Assembly (NCBI GenBank): GCA_046297935.1
Contig: JBKBHA010000010.1
Span: forward strand, 73,851 to 137,850
Source: CAYMZZ01 sp046297935
Lineage (GTDB): Bacteria > Bacteroidota > Bacteroidia > Chitinophagales > Chitinophagaceae
Direction of reading: 5' to 3'
Length of the DNA stretch: 64,000 nucleotides
The notes under the pieces are model-generated. The model worked only from the letters and a program-made list of their open reading frames with translations. It was not told where the DNA came from and searched no databases. This document shows positions 44,675 to 53,927 of this stretch, one piece after another. Each line of letters opens with the position of its first letter. The first letter of the stretch is position 1. Both the position numbers and the translations under genes were made by a program.

Positions 44675-47608
44675 TTAACTCAGTTCCATCTTTAAAAAAC
44701 GGCCGGTGTGGCTTTCTTCTACTTTTACCAGGTCTTCAGGTTCTCCCTCAAACAGTACCCTGCCGCCACCATCGCCACCTTCAGGGCCAATATCGATCAC
44801 ATGATCTGCCACTTTAATTACGTCCATGTTGTGTTCAATCACCAACACCGTGTTGCCACGATCGACCAGCTTATTTAGCACATCAAGCAAATGACGAATA
44901 TCTTCAAAATGTAAGCCGGTAGTGGGCTCATCAAGGATATAAAAAGTTTTGCCTGTATCGCGCTTACCCAATTCAGTAGAAAGTTTAACCCGCTGTGCCT
45001 CTCCGCCGCTCAGCGTAACAGCCGATTGGCCGAGCGTGATATAACCGAGTCCCACTTCTTCCAGTACTTTAATCTTGCGATACAGGTAGGGAACAGACTG
45101 AAAAAATTCGCAGGCATCCTCCACCGTCATCTCCAGCACGTCAGCAATCGATTTGCCTTTGTATCGAATCTCCAGCGTTTCCCGATTGTATCGCTTACCG
45201 TTGCATTTTTCACAATGAACATACACGTCCGGCAGAAAATTCATTTCAATCACGCGCATTCCCCCGCCTTCGCAAACTTCGCATCGACCACTCTTCACGT
45301 TGAATGAAAACCTCCCTGCATTATATCCTCGAATTTTTGCCTCAGGAATAGAAGCAAACAGTGTTCGAATTTCGGTGAAGAAACCGCAGTAGGTGGCGGG
45401 ATTGCTTCGGGGCGTTCGACCAATGGGCGACTGATCTATTTCGATTACCTTATCAATATGTTCGAGTCCCTTTATATTCTTATATGGCAAGGGGCTGACT
45501 CTTGAACCGTAAGCGTGTGTGGCCAGAATTGGATACAAAGTTTCATTGATCAATGTTGATTTGCCACTACCGCTCACTCCCGTTACCACGATGAACTTGC
45601 CTAACGGAAACTTCACGTTTACATTTTGCAAATTGTTGCCGCTCGCACCCCTGAGTTCAAGCGTTTTACCTGTACCTTTTCTGCGCTCCTGGGGAACAGG
45701 AATCTGATGGCGCCCGTTGAGGTAACCGCTGGTAAGCGTATCGAGTTTCAACAGATCCTCGGGCCTGCCCTGCGCCACTATTCTGCCACCATGGTAGCCT
45801 GCTCTCGGGCCAATATCAATCAAATGATCTGCTGCCAGCATGATGTCCTTGTCGTGTTCAACAACGAGCACACTGTTGCCGATATCCCTCAGGTTCTTGA
45901 GCGCTTCAATCAATCGGTGATTATCGCGCTGATGTAGTCCGATGGAAGGCTCATCCAGGATATATGTAATGCCTTGCAGTTGTGAACCTATCTGTGTGGC
46001 CAGCCGGATGCGTTGCGACTCACCGCCGCTGAGCGTGCGGGAAGCCCGATTGAGCGTTAAATAGGTCAAACCAACGTCGAGCAAAAACTGCAGCCGCTCC
46101 CTTATCTCCTTCAACACATCTCTGGCAATGGTCTTTCGTTTGTTATCAATGCGCAACTCAAGCCCGTCCATCCAGGCCGCCAGATTGTCGAGGTTCATCT
46201 CGCTAAGCTCCGCGATATTGCGGTTGTCGATCTTAAACCAAAGACTCTCCTGTTTAAGACGGGCACCTCCGCATTCGGAACAGGGTTGCAACTGCATGAA
46301 ACCTTCGGCCCATTCCCTCAAACCTTCACTATAACCACTATTAAACCAGCGCTTCAGCATATTGACCACCCCTTCGAAAGGCGCCTCCGGATCAAACTTC
46401 AAATTTTCGAAGTCAATCTCCTGTTCTTCACCTGCCTCGTTACCATACAAAAGAATATTTAATGCTTTTGGGGGGATTGCGTCGATGGGCTTGGTCAGTG
46501 AAACTTTATTTTTTTTCGCAACTTCCTGAGCCTGGCGATAAACATAAGCTTCGCGCTCTTCACCGAGCGGCGCGATACCGCCTTCACTAATGCTGAGGCT
46601 TCGATCAGGAATAACCGCTTCCATATTGATATGGTAAGTGGTGCCAAGCCCACGGCATACCGGACAGGCTCCGTAGGGAGAATTGAACGAGAATGCGTTG
46701 GGCGATGGTTCTTCGTAGCTTATCCCTGTATCTTCACACATCAACAATTTACTATACTGAACCAGCTCACCCGATTTCTGATCAAACAATGCAGCCTGAG
46801 ATTTACCCTTCGACCTTTTTGGCGCTGCCGAAGCATCGGGTTCCGTAATAACAAATAGCAAATCCTTTCCCAGTTTCAGGGTTTGCTGGACACTTTGGCT
46901 TAGCCGCGCACGCATGTCGTCGGTTACCTGAAGTCGATCCACCACCAGCTCAATGTCATGTATTTTATAGCGGTCCACTTGCATTTTCGGAACCAGCTCC
47001 TGCACTTCTCCATCTACACGTACCCGCAAAAATCCCTTCTTGCGCATATCTTCAAACAACTCGCGATAATGGCCTTTACGCCCACGAACTAACGGCGCTA
47101 ACAAGCTGATCCGCCGACCCTCGAAACGCTGAAATATATTAGCAACAATTTCTTCCTCACTCCATTTCACCATTCTCTTTCCCGTGTTGTACGAAAATGC
47201 TTCGCCGATACGGGCATACAAGAGCCTGTAGAAATCGTAAATTTCGGTGATGGTGCCTACCGTGGAGCGGGGATTTTTATTGGTGGTCTTTTGTTCAATA
47301 CTGATCACTGGTGACAAACCAGTTATCTTATCAACATCTGGCCGTTCCATGTCGCCAATAAACTGGCGGGCATAAGCGCCAAAAGTCTCCATATATCTAC
47401 GCTGTCCCTCCGAATATATCGTATCAAAAGCAAGAGAAGATTTACCGCTTCCACTGATTCCGGTAATTACTACCAGTTGGTTCTTGGGTATGGTGATATC
47501 GATGTTCTTAAGGTTATGCACCCTCGCCCCAAACACCTCTATTTCATCGTGACCTGATAGTACGGGCGTTTCCATAGATTGCTTACCCGCGTTATTCTTA
47601 CGACTCAT
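44675..47608 (-). CDS. uvrA: Excinuclease ABC subunit A
   Basis: Product of 977 residues from ATG 47608; a TTG 45 bp upstream is in frame, and the family homology begins near GHDEIEVFGARVHNLKNIDI. Two ABC units: first Walker A TGISGSGKSSLAFD, second TGVSGSGKSTLINE, signatures LSGGESQRIRLA and LSGGEAQRVKLS, Walker B YILDEPSIGLHQRD and YILDEPTTGLHFED. Zinc fingers are CPVC...CGG-type in the first unit (CSECGGARL) and CEVCEGGG...CEKCNG in the second. UvrA finds bulky DNA lesions with UvrB. A -7 box (TATCTTTG, 47676-47683 on the minus strand) lies upstream. Confidence 0.97.
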   Translation of the reverse strand: MSRKNNAGKQSMETPVLSGHDEIEVFGARVHNLKNIDITIPKNQLVVITGISGSGKSSLAFDTIYSEGQRRYMETFGAYARQFIGDMERPDVDKITGLSPVISIEQKTTNKNPRSTVGTITEIYDFYRLLYARIGEAFSYNTGKRMVKWSEEEIVANIFQRFEGRRISLLAPLVRGRKGHYRELFEDMRKKGFLRVRVDGEVQELVPKMQVDRYKIHDIELVVDRLQVTDDMRARLSQSVQQTLKLGKDLLFVITEPDASAAPKRSKGKSQAALFDQKSGELVQYSKLLMCEDTGISYEEPSPNAFSFNSPYGACPVCRGLGTTYHINMEAVIPDRSLSISEGGIAPLGEEREAYVYRQAQEVAKKNKVSLTKPIDAIPPKALNILLYGNEAGEEQEIDFENLKFDPEAPFEGVVNMLKRWFNSGYSEGLREWAEGFMQLQPCSECGGARLKQESLWFKIDNRNIAELSEMNLDNLAAWMDGLELRIDNKRKTIARDVLKEIRERLQFLLDVGLTYLTLNRASRTLSGGESQRIRLATQIGSQLQGITYILDEPSIGLHQRDNHRLIEALKNLRDIGNSVLVVEHDKDIMLAADHLIDIGPRAGYHGGRIVAQGRPEDLLKLDTLTSGYLNGRHQIPVPQERRKGTGKTLELRGASGNNLQNVNVKFPLGKFIVVTGVSGSGKSTLINETLYPILATHAYGSRVSPLPYKNIKGLEHIDKVIEIDQSPIGRTPRSNPATYCGFFTEIRTLFASIPEAKIRGYNAGRFSFNVKSGRCEVCEGGGMRVIEMNFLPDVYVHCEKCNGKRYNRETLEIRYKGKSIADVLEMTVEDACEFFQSVPYLYRKIKVLEEVGLGYITLGQSAVTLSGGEAQRVKLSTELGKRDTGKTFYILDEPTTGLHFEDIRHLLDVLNKLVDRGNTVLVIEHNMDVIKVADHVIDIGPEGGDGGGRVLFEGEPEDLVKVEESHTGRFLKMELS

Positions 47609-47675
47609 AATTGATTGTCTTCCTTTTTCTTTTTCCCAACTAAATGCTTCCAACAGTTCCGCGCTGGGTTCTACG

Positions 47676-47683
47676 CAAAGATA
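47676..47683 (-). promoter_or_regulatory. -7 promoter box of uvrA
   Basis: On the minus strand this reads TATCTTTG, an exact TAnnTTTG match. It gives a leader of about 60 nt to the ATG at 47608 or about 18 nt to the TTG at 47653. Confidence 0.45.
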
Positions 47684-47848
47684 GCTTCCGTATTTCTACT
47701 GTAACCGCCTCTAAGCAACAGTTATTATGCGCGATTTGATGTTGAAATGGGTGTTTTTTTCACTTTTTTCCACAAAAAGGGATTTTTGGCACAGAATTTA
47801 AAGGAGTAGGGCAAAACACCAGGTATCAACTCAAAAAAAGCGAATTTT

Positions 47849-48511
47849 ATGAAAAAGACCACATTACTTGCCGCTGCAGCTGCCCTTCTGCTTACGGCTA
47901 CATCCTATGCCCAGACAGAACCCGTTCCGGCCCCGGCACCCGAAACACAGCCTGTAGCTGATACTACACCAGTTACTACCACCGGCGATAAGTACAACAA
48001 CTGGACTACAGAAACCTATAAAATGCAGCCCATGCCGGAGGCACTGACAACCGAAAAAATCTTTCCGGCCATTGGTAATTATGAACTGACGGCACCCGAC
48101 GGCACTACTCGTACCGTAAGCGTGAAACTGGATCCCGCCAACAAAGGTGTGGTATGGATTGAAGGTCTGGAAGCGGTAGCAATAAAAGCTAACCTCCGCA
48201 AATCACCTGCAGTTTATAAAATACCTGCACAAAAACTTGGCGAAGAAAAAGATGCAAAGTCAGTTGCGGAAGGTGTGATGATCTACGACAAAGACGCCAA
48301 CCTGTTGAGCATCTGCCTCGGTTGCGGATATAACGCCGCCGATCCCGCTCTGGCTTTCACACCAGATGCCACTGCGGAAACAGAAGTAGCCGATAGTAAG
48401 GCAACCGCAAAAAATAAGAAGAATAATTCCAAAGTTGCCAAGATTAAGCCTGTACATTATACCGGCGCTAAAATCATGGAAACAACTGCGGCTACAGTGC
48501 CGATGCAGTAA
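47849..48511 (+). CDS. Secreted protein of unknown function
   Basis: Product of 220 residues. The signal peptide ends at SYAQ, followed by a Pro/Thr-rich linker (about residues 23-45). The central 120 residues (KIFPAIGNYELTAPDGTTRT, then GVVWIEGLEAVAIKANLRK, then ICLGCGYNAADPAL) look like a small beta domain with a Cys-Gly-Cys near the end. The C-terminus is Lys/Ala-rich. No family is recognised. Monocistronic; followed by a 27-bp inverted repeat. Confidence 0.7.
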   Translation: MKKTTLLAAAAALLLTATSYAQTEPVPAPAPETQPVADTTPVTTTGDKYNNWTTETYKMQPMPEALTTEKIFPAIGNYELTAPDGTTRTVSVKLDPANKGVVWIEGLEAVAIKANLRKSPAVYKIPAQKLGEEKDAKSVAEGVMIYDKDANLLSICLGCGYNAADPALAFTPDATAETEVADSKATAKNKKNNSKVAKIKPVHYTGAKIMETTAATVPMQ

Positions 48512-48512
48512 T

Positions 48513-48587
48513 AAATTCAAAAGTAAAAATTCAAAATTCGGACGCCAGCAACAGGCCTCTGAATTTTGAATTTTTACTTTTGAATTT
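48513..48587. repeat. 27-bp perfect inverted repeat
   Basis: Arms at 48513-48539 and 48561-48587 are exact reverse complements (AT-rich, beginning AAATTCAAAAGTAAAAATTC), with a 21-nt loop. It starts 1 bp after the stop of the secreted-protein gene and ends 6 bp before the -7 box of the riboswitch transcript. It could end the upstream transcript or affect the downstream promoter. Confidence 0.85.
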
Positions 48588-48593
48588 GATCCC

Positions 48594-48601
48594 TATCTTT
48601 G
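48594..48601 (+). promoter_or_regulatory. -7 promoter box of the SAM-riboswitch/met operon
   Basis: TATCTTTG, an exact TAnnTTTG match, about 19 nt upstream of the riboswitch P1 stem. No TTG at 19-21 bp; the right arm of the inverted repeat occupies that space. Confidence 0.55.
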
Positions 48602-48614
48602 CAACAGCTCTTTA

Positions 48615-48726
48615 GATAACTTATCAAGAAAGGCGGAGGGTATGGCCCTTTGAAGCCTTGGCAACCTCTCCTGAGCGATCAGGAAAAGGTGCCAAATCCA
48701 TCCTGGTAATACCGGGGCAGATAAGT
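48615..48726 (+). promoter_or_regulatory. SAM-I (S-box) riboswitch
   Basis: P1 is CTTATC (48620-48625) with GATAAG (48720-48725). Inside are the family signatures AAGAAAGGCGGAGGG, GGCCCTTTGAAGCC, TTGGCAACC, the CTCCTGAGCGATCAGG hairpin, AAAAGGTGCCAAATCC, and a final hairpin TCCTGGTAATACCGGGG. These match the S-box core by eye. It senses S-adenosylmethionine. A terminator follows 40 nt later, so high SAM should stop transcription before metY. GATAA just upstream of P1 could pair with TTATC, a possible competing fold. Confidence 0.92.
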
Positions 48727-48764
48727 CAGATCCTCGCTTCGAAACTGGTTTACCCAACATATTC

Positions 48765-48799
48765 AAAAGCTCATCTGATTTATCGGATGAGCTTTTTTG
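48765..48799 (+). terminator. Riboswitch-controlled terminator
   Basis: AAAAGCTCATC pairs with GATGAGCTTTT around a 10-nt loop, then TTTTTT. Its place between the S-box aptamer and metY fits transcription attenuation. The antiterminator partner strand could not be identified by eye. Confidence 0.8.
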
Positions 48800-49197
48800 T
48801 TGAAGGGCAGCAGCCCCTGAACACTAACGTTTGCTCGTTCGATTTACCCACTCTTCTTGTCAGTTGTCAATTTTATTCTCACTAAAATCGGCTTACCGAA
48901 CCGTAATGCCAGCAACGGTATTTCAAATGCAACGACAGCAAACTGTAATTTTTCGAATGGCCCTCTGGCGGCCTGTAATCAAAAGATCATTCAATGGCCT
49001 CAATGAAACGGCTAACTGGATCAATACCTCTTGCCAACCGGATCATTGCCGCCTTTACTTGCATCCCGACAGGGAAACATTTTAACAAAAATTGCAGCAG
49101 GCCCGATAATAAAAGTCTACTAACTTTATAGAGTAAACCAGTCGACGACCCCGTCCGACCTGCTGACAAATCATTTAAACCTTTAAACACTTCAGGT
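48800..49197 (+). other. Long leader between terminator and metY
   Basis: About 400 bp without a recognised element. A 59-codon frame starts at ATG 48906 and ends at 49085, without recognisable features. TAACTTTA near 49119-49126 is one base from a -7 box and might be an internal promoter that bypasses the riboswitch. Confidence 0.35.
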
Positions 49198-50523
49198 ATG
49201 AGTACCAATCTTCACTTCGACACCCTTCAGTTGCACGCAGGCCAGGAAATAGATCCTGCTACCCAGGCAAGGGCAGTACCAATCTATCAAACCACTTCTT
49301 ATGCGTTCAAAAACAGCGAGCACGCAGCCAATCTGTTTGGGCTTCGTGAGTTTGGAAATATCTATTCACGGATTATGAACCCAACGACTGATGTGTTTGA
49401 GAAGCGAATTGCAGCGCTGGAAGGTGGCGTGGCAGCACTCGCAACCGGTTCAGGCCAGGCGGCACAGTTTCTCGCGTTGAATAATATTCTCCAGGCGGGC
49501 GACAATTTCGTAACCACCACCTATCTCTATGGAGGAACTTATAACCAGTTCAAAGTTGCATTCAAGAGACTGGGAATAGAAGCCCGATTTGCCGACGGCG
49601 ATAACGTGGAGAGCTTTGTAAAACTGATCGACATGAACACAAAAGCCATTTATCTGGAAACGATCGGAAACCCCCGACTGAATATTCCCGACTTTAAGAA
49701 ATTTGCCGAGCTGGCTCGCGAATACGATCTTCCACTGGTGGTGGACAATACCTTCGGCGCAGGTGGCTACCTGTTTCGGCCGATCGAACATGGCGCCAAT
49801 GTGGTAGTGGAATCGGCCACCAAATGGATCGGCGGCCACGGCACCAGTATCGGCGGTGTGATTGTAGATGGAGGTAATTACAATTGGGGAAATGGAAAGT
49901 TTCCACAGTTTACCGAACCCAGCGAAGGTTATCACGGTTTGAAGTTCTGGGACGTGTTTGGATACAACAACCCACTGGGTCTCCCCAATATCGCTTTTGC
50001 CATTCGCGCCCGTGTAGAAGGGTTGCGGGATTTTGGAACTTCTCAAAGCCCGTTCAATTCTTTCCTTCTGTTGCAGGGTCTGGAAACGTTGAGCCTTCGG
50101 GTGCAGCGCACGGTCGACAATGCTTTGGCTCTTGCTCAATGGCTCGAAAGCCATCCTCTGGTTGAGTTTGTTCAATATCCCGGCTTGAAAAGCAGTCCAT
50201 ACAACGCTCTCGCAAAAGAGTACCTGCGCAACGGATTCGGTGGCGTATTGAACTTCGGAGTGAAGGGTTCGCGAGAAAACGCGAGCAAATTTATCGACTC
50301 CCTCAAGCTGGTAAGCCACCTTGCCAACGTTGGTGATGCCAAAACGCTGGCCATACATCCATCGTCGACCACTCATGAGCAATTGAGCGAGGCCGAACAG
50401 GTGGCAGCGGGTGTGCTTCCCAACCAGATTCGTATCAGCGTGGGCATCGAGTTTATCGATGATATCAAGGCCGAACTGGAACAGGCTTTTCAAAAAGTAT
50501 TCGAAAAAGAACTGGTAGCATAA
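49198..50523 (+). CDS. metY: O-acetylhomoserine sulfhydrylase
   Basis: Product of 441 residues, Cys/Met-metabolism PLP enzyme. DTLQLHAGQEIDPATQARAV and PIYQTTSYAFKNSEHAANLF at the start are typical of MetY. GSGQAAQFLAL binds the phosphate, VVDNTFGAGGYLFRP holds the PLP-ring Asp, and ESATKWIGGHGTSIGG contains Lys209, the Schiff-base lysine. It makes homocysteine from O-acetylhomoserine and sulfide. First gene of a SAM-riboswitch operon, one base ahead of metX. Confidence 0.95.
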   Translation: MSTNLHFDTLQLHAGQEIDPATQARAVPIYQTTSYAFKNSEHAANLFGLREFGNIYSRIMNPTTDVFEKRIAALEGGVAALATGSGQAAQFLALNNILQAGDNFVTTTYLYGGTYNQFKVAFKRLGIEARFADGDNVESFVKLIDMNTKAIYLETIGNPRLNIPDFKKFAELAREYDLPLVVDNTFGAGGYLFRPIEHGANVVVESATKWIGGHGTSIGGVIVDGGNYNWGNGKFPQFTEPSEGYHGLKFWDVFGYNNPLGLPNIAFAIRARVEGLRDFGTSQSPFNSFLLLQGLETLSLRVQRTVDNALALAQWLESHPLVEFVQYPGLKSSPYNALAKEYLRNGFGGVLNFGVKGSRENASKFIDSLKLVSHLANVGDAKTLAIHPSSTTHEQLSEAEQVAAGVLPNQIRISVGIEFIDDIKAELEQAFQKVFEKELVA

Positions 50524-50524
50524 G

Positions 50525-51589
50525 GTGATATCTCATTTTCAATACGAACAGCCATTTATACTTGAGTCAGGGGTAACCCTCCCGGGTTACCACCTGGCTT
50601 ATACCACGCATGGACGTCTCAATGCTGCCCGCAACAATGTTGTATGGGTATTTCATGCACTTACGGCTAATTCAGATCCTTTTGAATGGTGGCCCGGCCT
50701 GGCCGGTGATGGCAAGTTCCTTGACCCGTCGAAGTATTTCATTATTTGTGTAAATAAACCCGGCAGTCCTTACGGCAGCATTTCACCTCTGTCTGCTAAT
50801 CCCGGCACTGGCTCACCCTGGTATCATGATTTTCCGGTATTCACTATTCGCGATATGATTCGTTGTTACCAACACCTTCGCGAAGCTCTGAACATTACCT
50901 GCATTCATTTGGCACTGGGCGGCAGCACGGGAGGCATGCAATTGCTGGAGTGGGCGGTAGAAGAACCTGATCTTTTTGAGCATATTGTGCCAATCGTAAC
51001 TAATGCCGTTCTTTCGCCCTGGGGTGTCGCATTCAATGCCTCGCAGCGAATGGCCATTGAAACGGACAACACATGGATCGAAAGAAGACCCGACGCTGGT
51101 CAACGTGGCCTCGCGGTGGCAAGATCTATTGCCCTACTCTCCTATCGGCACTATAACGGCTATGCATTGACTCAGGAACGCGAAAAGCCCTTTGTGCCTT
51201 TACACCCTTCCACCGTTTACGCAGCCGACAATTATCAGCGATATCAGGGATTGAAACTGGTGAACCGCTTTAATGCCCTGTGTTATTACCGGCTTACCCA
51301 ATCTATGGATAGTCACGACCTGGCCCGCGGCAGAGGTAGTCTGAAATCAGCCCTGCAGCGAATCAAGGCGAGAACACTGGTGATCGGAATCGACTCCGAC
51401 CTGCTCTACCCAATCGTTGAACAGGAATTTTTACAGCAACATATTCCACATTCACAACTGCTTTGCCTGTCGAGCGATTTTGGGCACGACGGATTTCTGT
51501 TGGAATACGAGCGAATAGAAAAAGCTCTTCGGGAATTTTTGAATGCAGACGAGGCGCGGGGCGGGTTGAAGGTGGTGAATTCGAAGTGA
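50525..51589 (+). CDS. metX: Homoserine O-acetyltransferase
   Basis: Product of 354 residues, GTG start one base after the metY stop; no better start is seen. Alpha/beta hydrolase fold: VWVFHALTANSDPFEWW, GSPYGSISPLSANP, and ALGGSTGGMQLLEWAVE, where Ser134 is the nucleophile; GIDSDLLYP and SDFGHDGFLLE supply Asp and His. It makes O-acetylhomoserine, the substrate of MetY. Length and motifs fit the MetX family; acetyl versus succinyl use cannot be fully settled by eye, but the MetY neighbour favours acetyl. Confidence 0.94.
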   Translation: MISHFQYEQPFILESGVTLPGYHLAYTTHGRLNAARNNVVWVFHALTANSDPFEWWPGLAGDGKFLDPSKYFIICVNKPGSPYGSISPLSANPGTGSPWYHDFPVFTIRDMIRCYQHLREALNITCIHLALGGSTGGMQLLEWAVEEPDLFEHIVPIVTNAVLSPWGVAFNASQRMAIETDNTWIERRPDAGQRGLAVARSIALLSYRHYNGYALTQEREKPFVPLHPSTVYAADNYQRYQGLKLVNRFNALCYYRLTQSMDSHDLARGRGSLKSALQRIKARTLVIGIDSDLLYPIVEQEFLQQHIPHSQLLCLSSDFGHDGFLLEYERIEKALREFLNADEARGGLKVVNSK

Positions 51590-51634
51590 ACTAAACAAAA
51601 AGTAAAAAGCAATAAATCAAGTAACTAAAAAAAG

Positions 51635-52891
51635 ATGGAATCGCACAAGCAACTGAAGATCGGATTATTTGGATTTGGTGTGGTAGGCGAAGGTTTGTAT
51701 CGGGTATTGCAACAAACGCCCTCGTTGAGGGCTGAATTACGGAGGGTATGCATCAAGCACCCCGACAAAAAAAGAAACGCACCCGAATCCCTTTTTACAA
51801 CAGACAAGGATGCTATTTTGGATGACCCTGAAATCAATGTAGTGGTTGAAGTGATCGATGATGCTGATGCAGCATACGCCATCGTAAGCAAGGCGCTGAC
51901 CAATGGAAAAGATGTAGTGAGCGCCAGCAAAAAAATGATTGCCGAGCACCTGCATGAATTGTTGAAACTGCAGGAACAAACCGGCCGTTCATTGCTGTAC
52001 GAAGCAGCTGCCTGTGCTTCCATACCAGTTATCCGAAACCTGGAAGAATACTACGACAACGATCTTCTGCATTCCATCAAAGCAATCGTTAACGGCTCTA
52101 CCAATTTTATATTAACGAAAATGTTCGATGAAGGCCTGGACTTCAAACAGGCCCTGGTATTGGCACAACAACTGGGTTTTGCAGAAAGCAATCCCAAACT
52201 CGATGTAGAAGGCTACGACGCGGTCAATAAATGGACCTTCCTCCTCACGCATGCATATGGCATTCAGGTTCTGCCCGATGAAATTCTCTTCTCCGGCATT
52301 CAGCATATTGACGCCGCAGACGCTCAGGTGGCAAAGTCAAGAAACCAGCAAATTCGCCTGGTGGCCCAGGCACAGAAACTGCGAAATGGTGAAGTGCTTG
52401 CTTTCGTGCTGCCTCAATTTGTAAAAGCCGACGACCACCTTTCCTTTGTTAAGAACGAATACAATGGAGTGGTGATTGAAAGTGGATTCGCCGACAAACA
52501 ATTTTTTTATGGCAAGGGAGCCGGCAGTCTGCCGACCGCGTCAGCGGTGCTAAGCGATATCGCGGCACTTCGCTACCAGTACAAATACGAGTACAAAAAA
52601 CTATACCACCACCAGCCTCATCAGCTCACGGCCAACGCATACCTGCGGGTATATGTAAGTTTCAACGACCTGAATCAGGTGCCGCGCGATAAATTTGAAT
52701 GGATTGAAGAATGGCACGCTCAGGAAGAACGGAAATACCTGGTAGGAGTAATTGCCTTCAAAGAGTTGAAAGAAAGTAACTGGTGGCGGGAAAATGGATG
52801 CTCTTTGATAGTAACGGCTGACCCGCTGATTGAAGACGTTGAAATTCGCAAGCTGAAAAAACGCAGTCTCGAACTGGCTGGCCTCTTATAA
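51635..52891 (+). CDS. hom: Homoserine dehydrogenase
   Basis: Product of 418 residues. The NAD(P) site LFGFGVVGEGLYRVL is at residues 15-29. VVSASKKMIAEH, LLYEAAACASIPVIRNLEEY and IKAIVNGSTNFILTKMFDEG, then FAESNPKLDVEGYDAVNK, form the catalytic part with the substrate-binding Glu/Asp/Lys. The last 90 residues (AYLRVYVSFNDLNQVPRDKF onward) replace or form a diverged ACT-like domain. No aspartokinase domain is present. It reduces aspartate semialdehyde to homoserine, feeding MetX. It follows metX by 45 bp and ends the operon. Confidence 0.95.
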   Translation: MESHKQLKIGLFGFGVVGEGLYRVLQQTPSLRAELRRVCIKHPDKKRNAPESLFTTDKDAILDDPEINVVVEVIDDADAAYAIVSKALTNGKDVVSASKKMIAEHLHELLKLQEQTGRSLLYEAAACASIPVIRNLEEYYDNDLLHSIKAIVNGSTNFILTKMFDEGLDFKQALVLAQQLGFAESNPKLDVEGYDAVNKWTFLLTHAYGIQVLPDEILFSGIQHIDAADAQVAKSRNQQIRLVAQAQKLRNGEVLAFVLPQFVKADDHLSFVKNEYNGVVIESGFADKQFFYGKGAGSLPTASAVLSDIAALRYQYKYEYKKLYHHQPHQLTANAYLRVYVSFNDLNQVPRDKFEWIEEWHAQEERKYLVGVIAFKELKESNWWRENGCSLIVTADPLIEDVEIRKLKKRSLELAGLL

Positions 52892-52906
52892 ACTCTTGTC
52901 GGAATC

Positions 52907-52933
52907 GGGGGGCCGAAGACCAGTTCGGCCCCC
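52907..52933 (+). terminator. GC-rich hairpin ending the met operon
   Basis: GGGGGGCCGAA/TTCGGCCCCCT around GACCAG, 15 bp after the hom stop. The T-tract is weak (TCATTTCC), so it is likely an imperfect terminator. Confidence 0.65.
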
Positions 52934-52959
52934 TCATTTCCAGCGATTCACAAAAAACC

Positions 52960-52967
52960 TACCTTCG
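52960..52967 (+). promoter_or_regulatory. -7 promoter box 4 nt before start codon
   Basis: TACCTTCG, one mismatch to TAnnTTTG, ending 4 nt before the ATG at 52972. Predicts a leaderless mRNA. Confidence 0.4.
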
Positions 52968-52971
52968 CGCC

Positions 52972-53925
52972 ATGCGCGAACTTTCGTTGATAATTACTGT
53001 AATGAACGAAGAGGAAAATATTGCTCCTCTTCTGGCTTCCGTCCGCTCGGCCATGGGCAACATCGACTATGAGGTGGTGTTGGTAGATGATGGCTCCTCT
53101 GACAAAACCGTCGCGAAAATTCTGGAACACAGTGATGATCGAACGGTGCTGGTTCAACTTCGAAAGAACTATGGCCAAAGCACCGCCATGACAGCAGGTA
53201 TCGACCATTCTACCGGCAAATACGTGGCCCTGCTCGATGGTGACCTTCAAAACGATCCAAGCGATATACCCGCAATGCTCGATTTGCTGATTCGCGAAGA
53301 CTGGGACGTGGTAGCCGGCAATAGAAAGAACCGAAAAGACGGAATGTTCCTGCGCAAGATACCCAGTCGGATTGCTAACGCCCTGATCCGTCGTATGACC
53401 GGTGTGTACATCAAAGACTACGGATGTACACTCAAAGTTTTTCGCCGCGAAATTGCGGAAGAGCTGGGCCTTTACGGAGAGCTGCACCGATTTATACCAG
53501 TGTTGGCCAAATTGCAGGGAGCCCGCATAACCCAGGTGGACGTGAAACACCATGCCCGCCAGTTTGGGAAAAGCAAATATGGTATCAACCGAACATTCAA
53601 GGTGATGGCTGACTTGATCTTAATGGTATTCTTCCGGAAATATCTGCAAAAGCCAATGCACCTGTTTGGCACAATCGGGTTTGTTAGCCTGGGACTTGGC
53701 ATATTGATTAACCTTTACCTCCTGATCGTTAAGATCATGGGGCATGATATCTGGAACAGACCCTTGCTGATACTCGGACTAATCCTGTTATTGGGTGGAA
53801 TTCAATTAATCACGATCGGTATCATTGCCGACATTAACGTTCGCACCTATTTCGAATCGCAGAATAAGAAGACTTATACTGTGAGAAAAGTTTTCAAAGC
53901 AAAGGTTGAAATACCGTCATCCTGA
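52972..53925 (+). CDS. Family 2 glycosyltransferase, polyprenyl-phosphate type
   Basis: Product of 317 residues. The GT-A fold has ITVMNEEENIAPLL, VLVDDGSSDKTVAKI (Asp39-Asp40) and ALLDGDLQNDPSDIP with the metal-binding DxD. KFRP-type HHARQFGKSKYGINRTFKV precedes two membrane spans (FGTIGFVSLGLGILINLYLL and LILGLILLLGGIQLITIGII), the layout of GtrB/ArnC/DPM1-like enzymes. It likely moves a sugar from a nucleotide donor to polyprenyl phosphate at the inner membrane. The convergent epimerase gene could supply its donor. Confidence 0.9.
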   Translation: MRELSLIITVMNEEENIAPLLASVRSAMGNIDYEVVLVDDGSSDKTVAKILEHSDDRTVLVQLRKNYGQSTAMTAGIDHSTGKYVALLDGDLQNDPSDIPAMLDLLIREDWDVVAGNRKNRKDGMFLRKIPSRIANALIRRMTGVYIKDYGCTLKVFRREIAEELGLYGELHRFIPVLAKLQGARITQVDVKHHARQFGKSKYGINRTFKVMADLILMVFFRKYLQKPMHLFGTIGFVSLGLGILINLYLLIVKIMGHDIWNRPLLILGLILLLGGIQLITIGIIADINVRTYFESQNKKTYTVRKVFKAKVEIPSS

Positions 53926-53927
53926 TT

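Noticed and set aside
48906..49085. 59-codon frame in the metY leader
   Set aside because: No recognisable features; retained only as a possibility in the leader entry.
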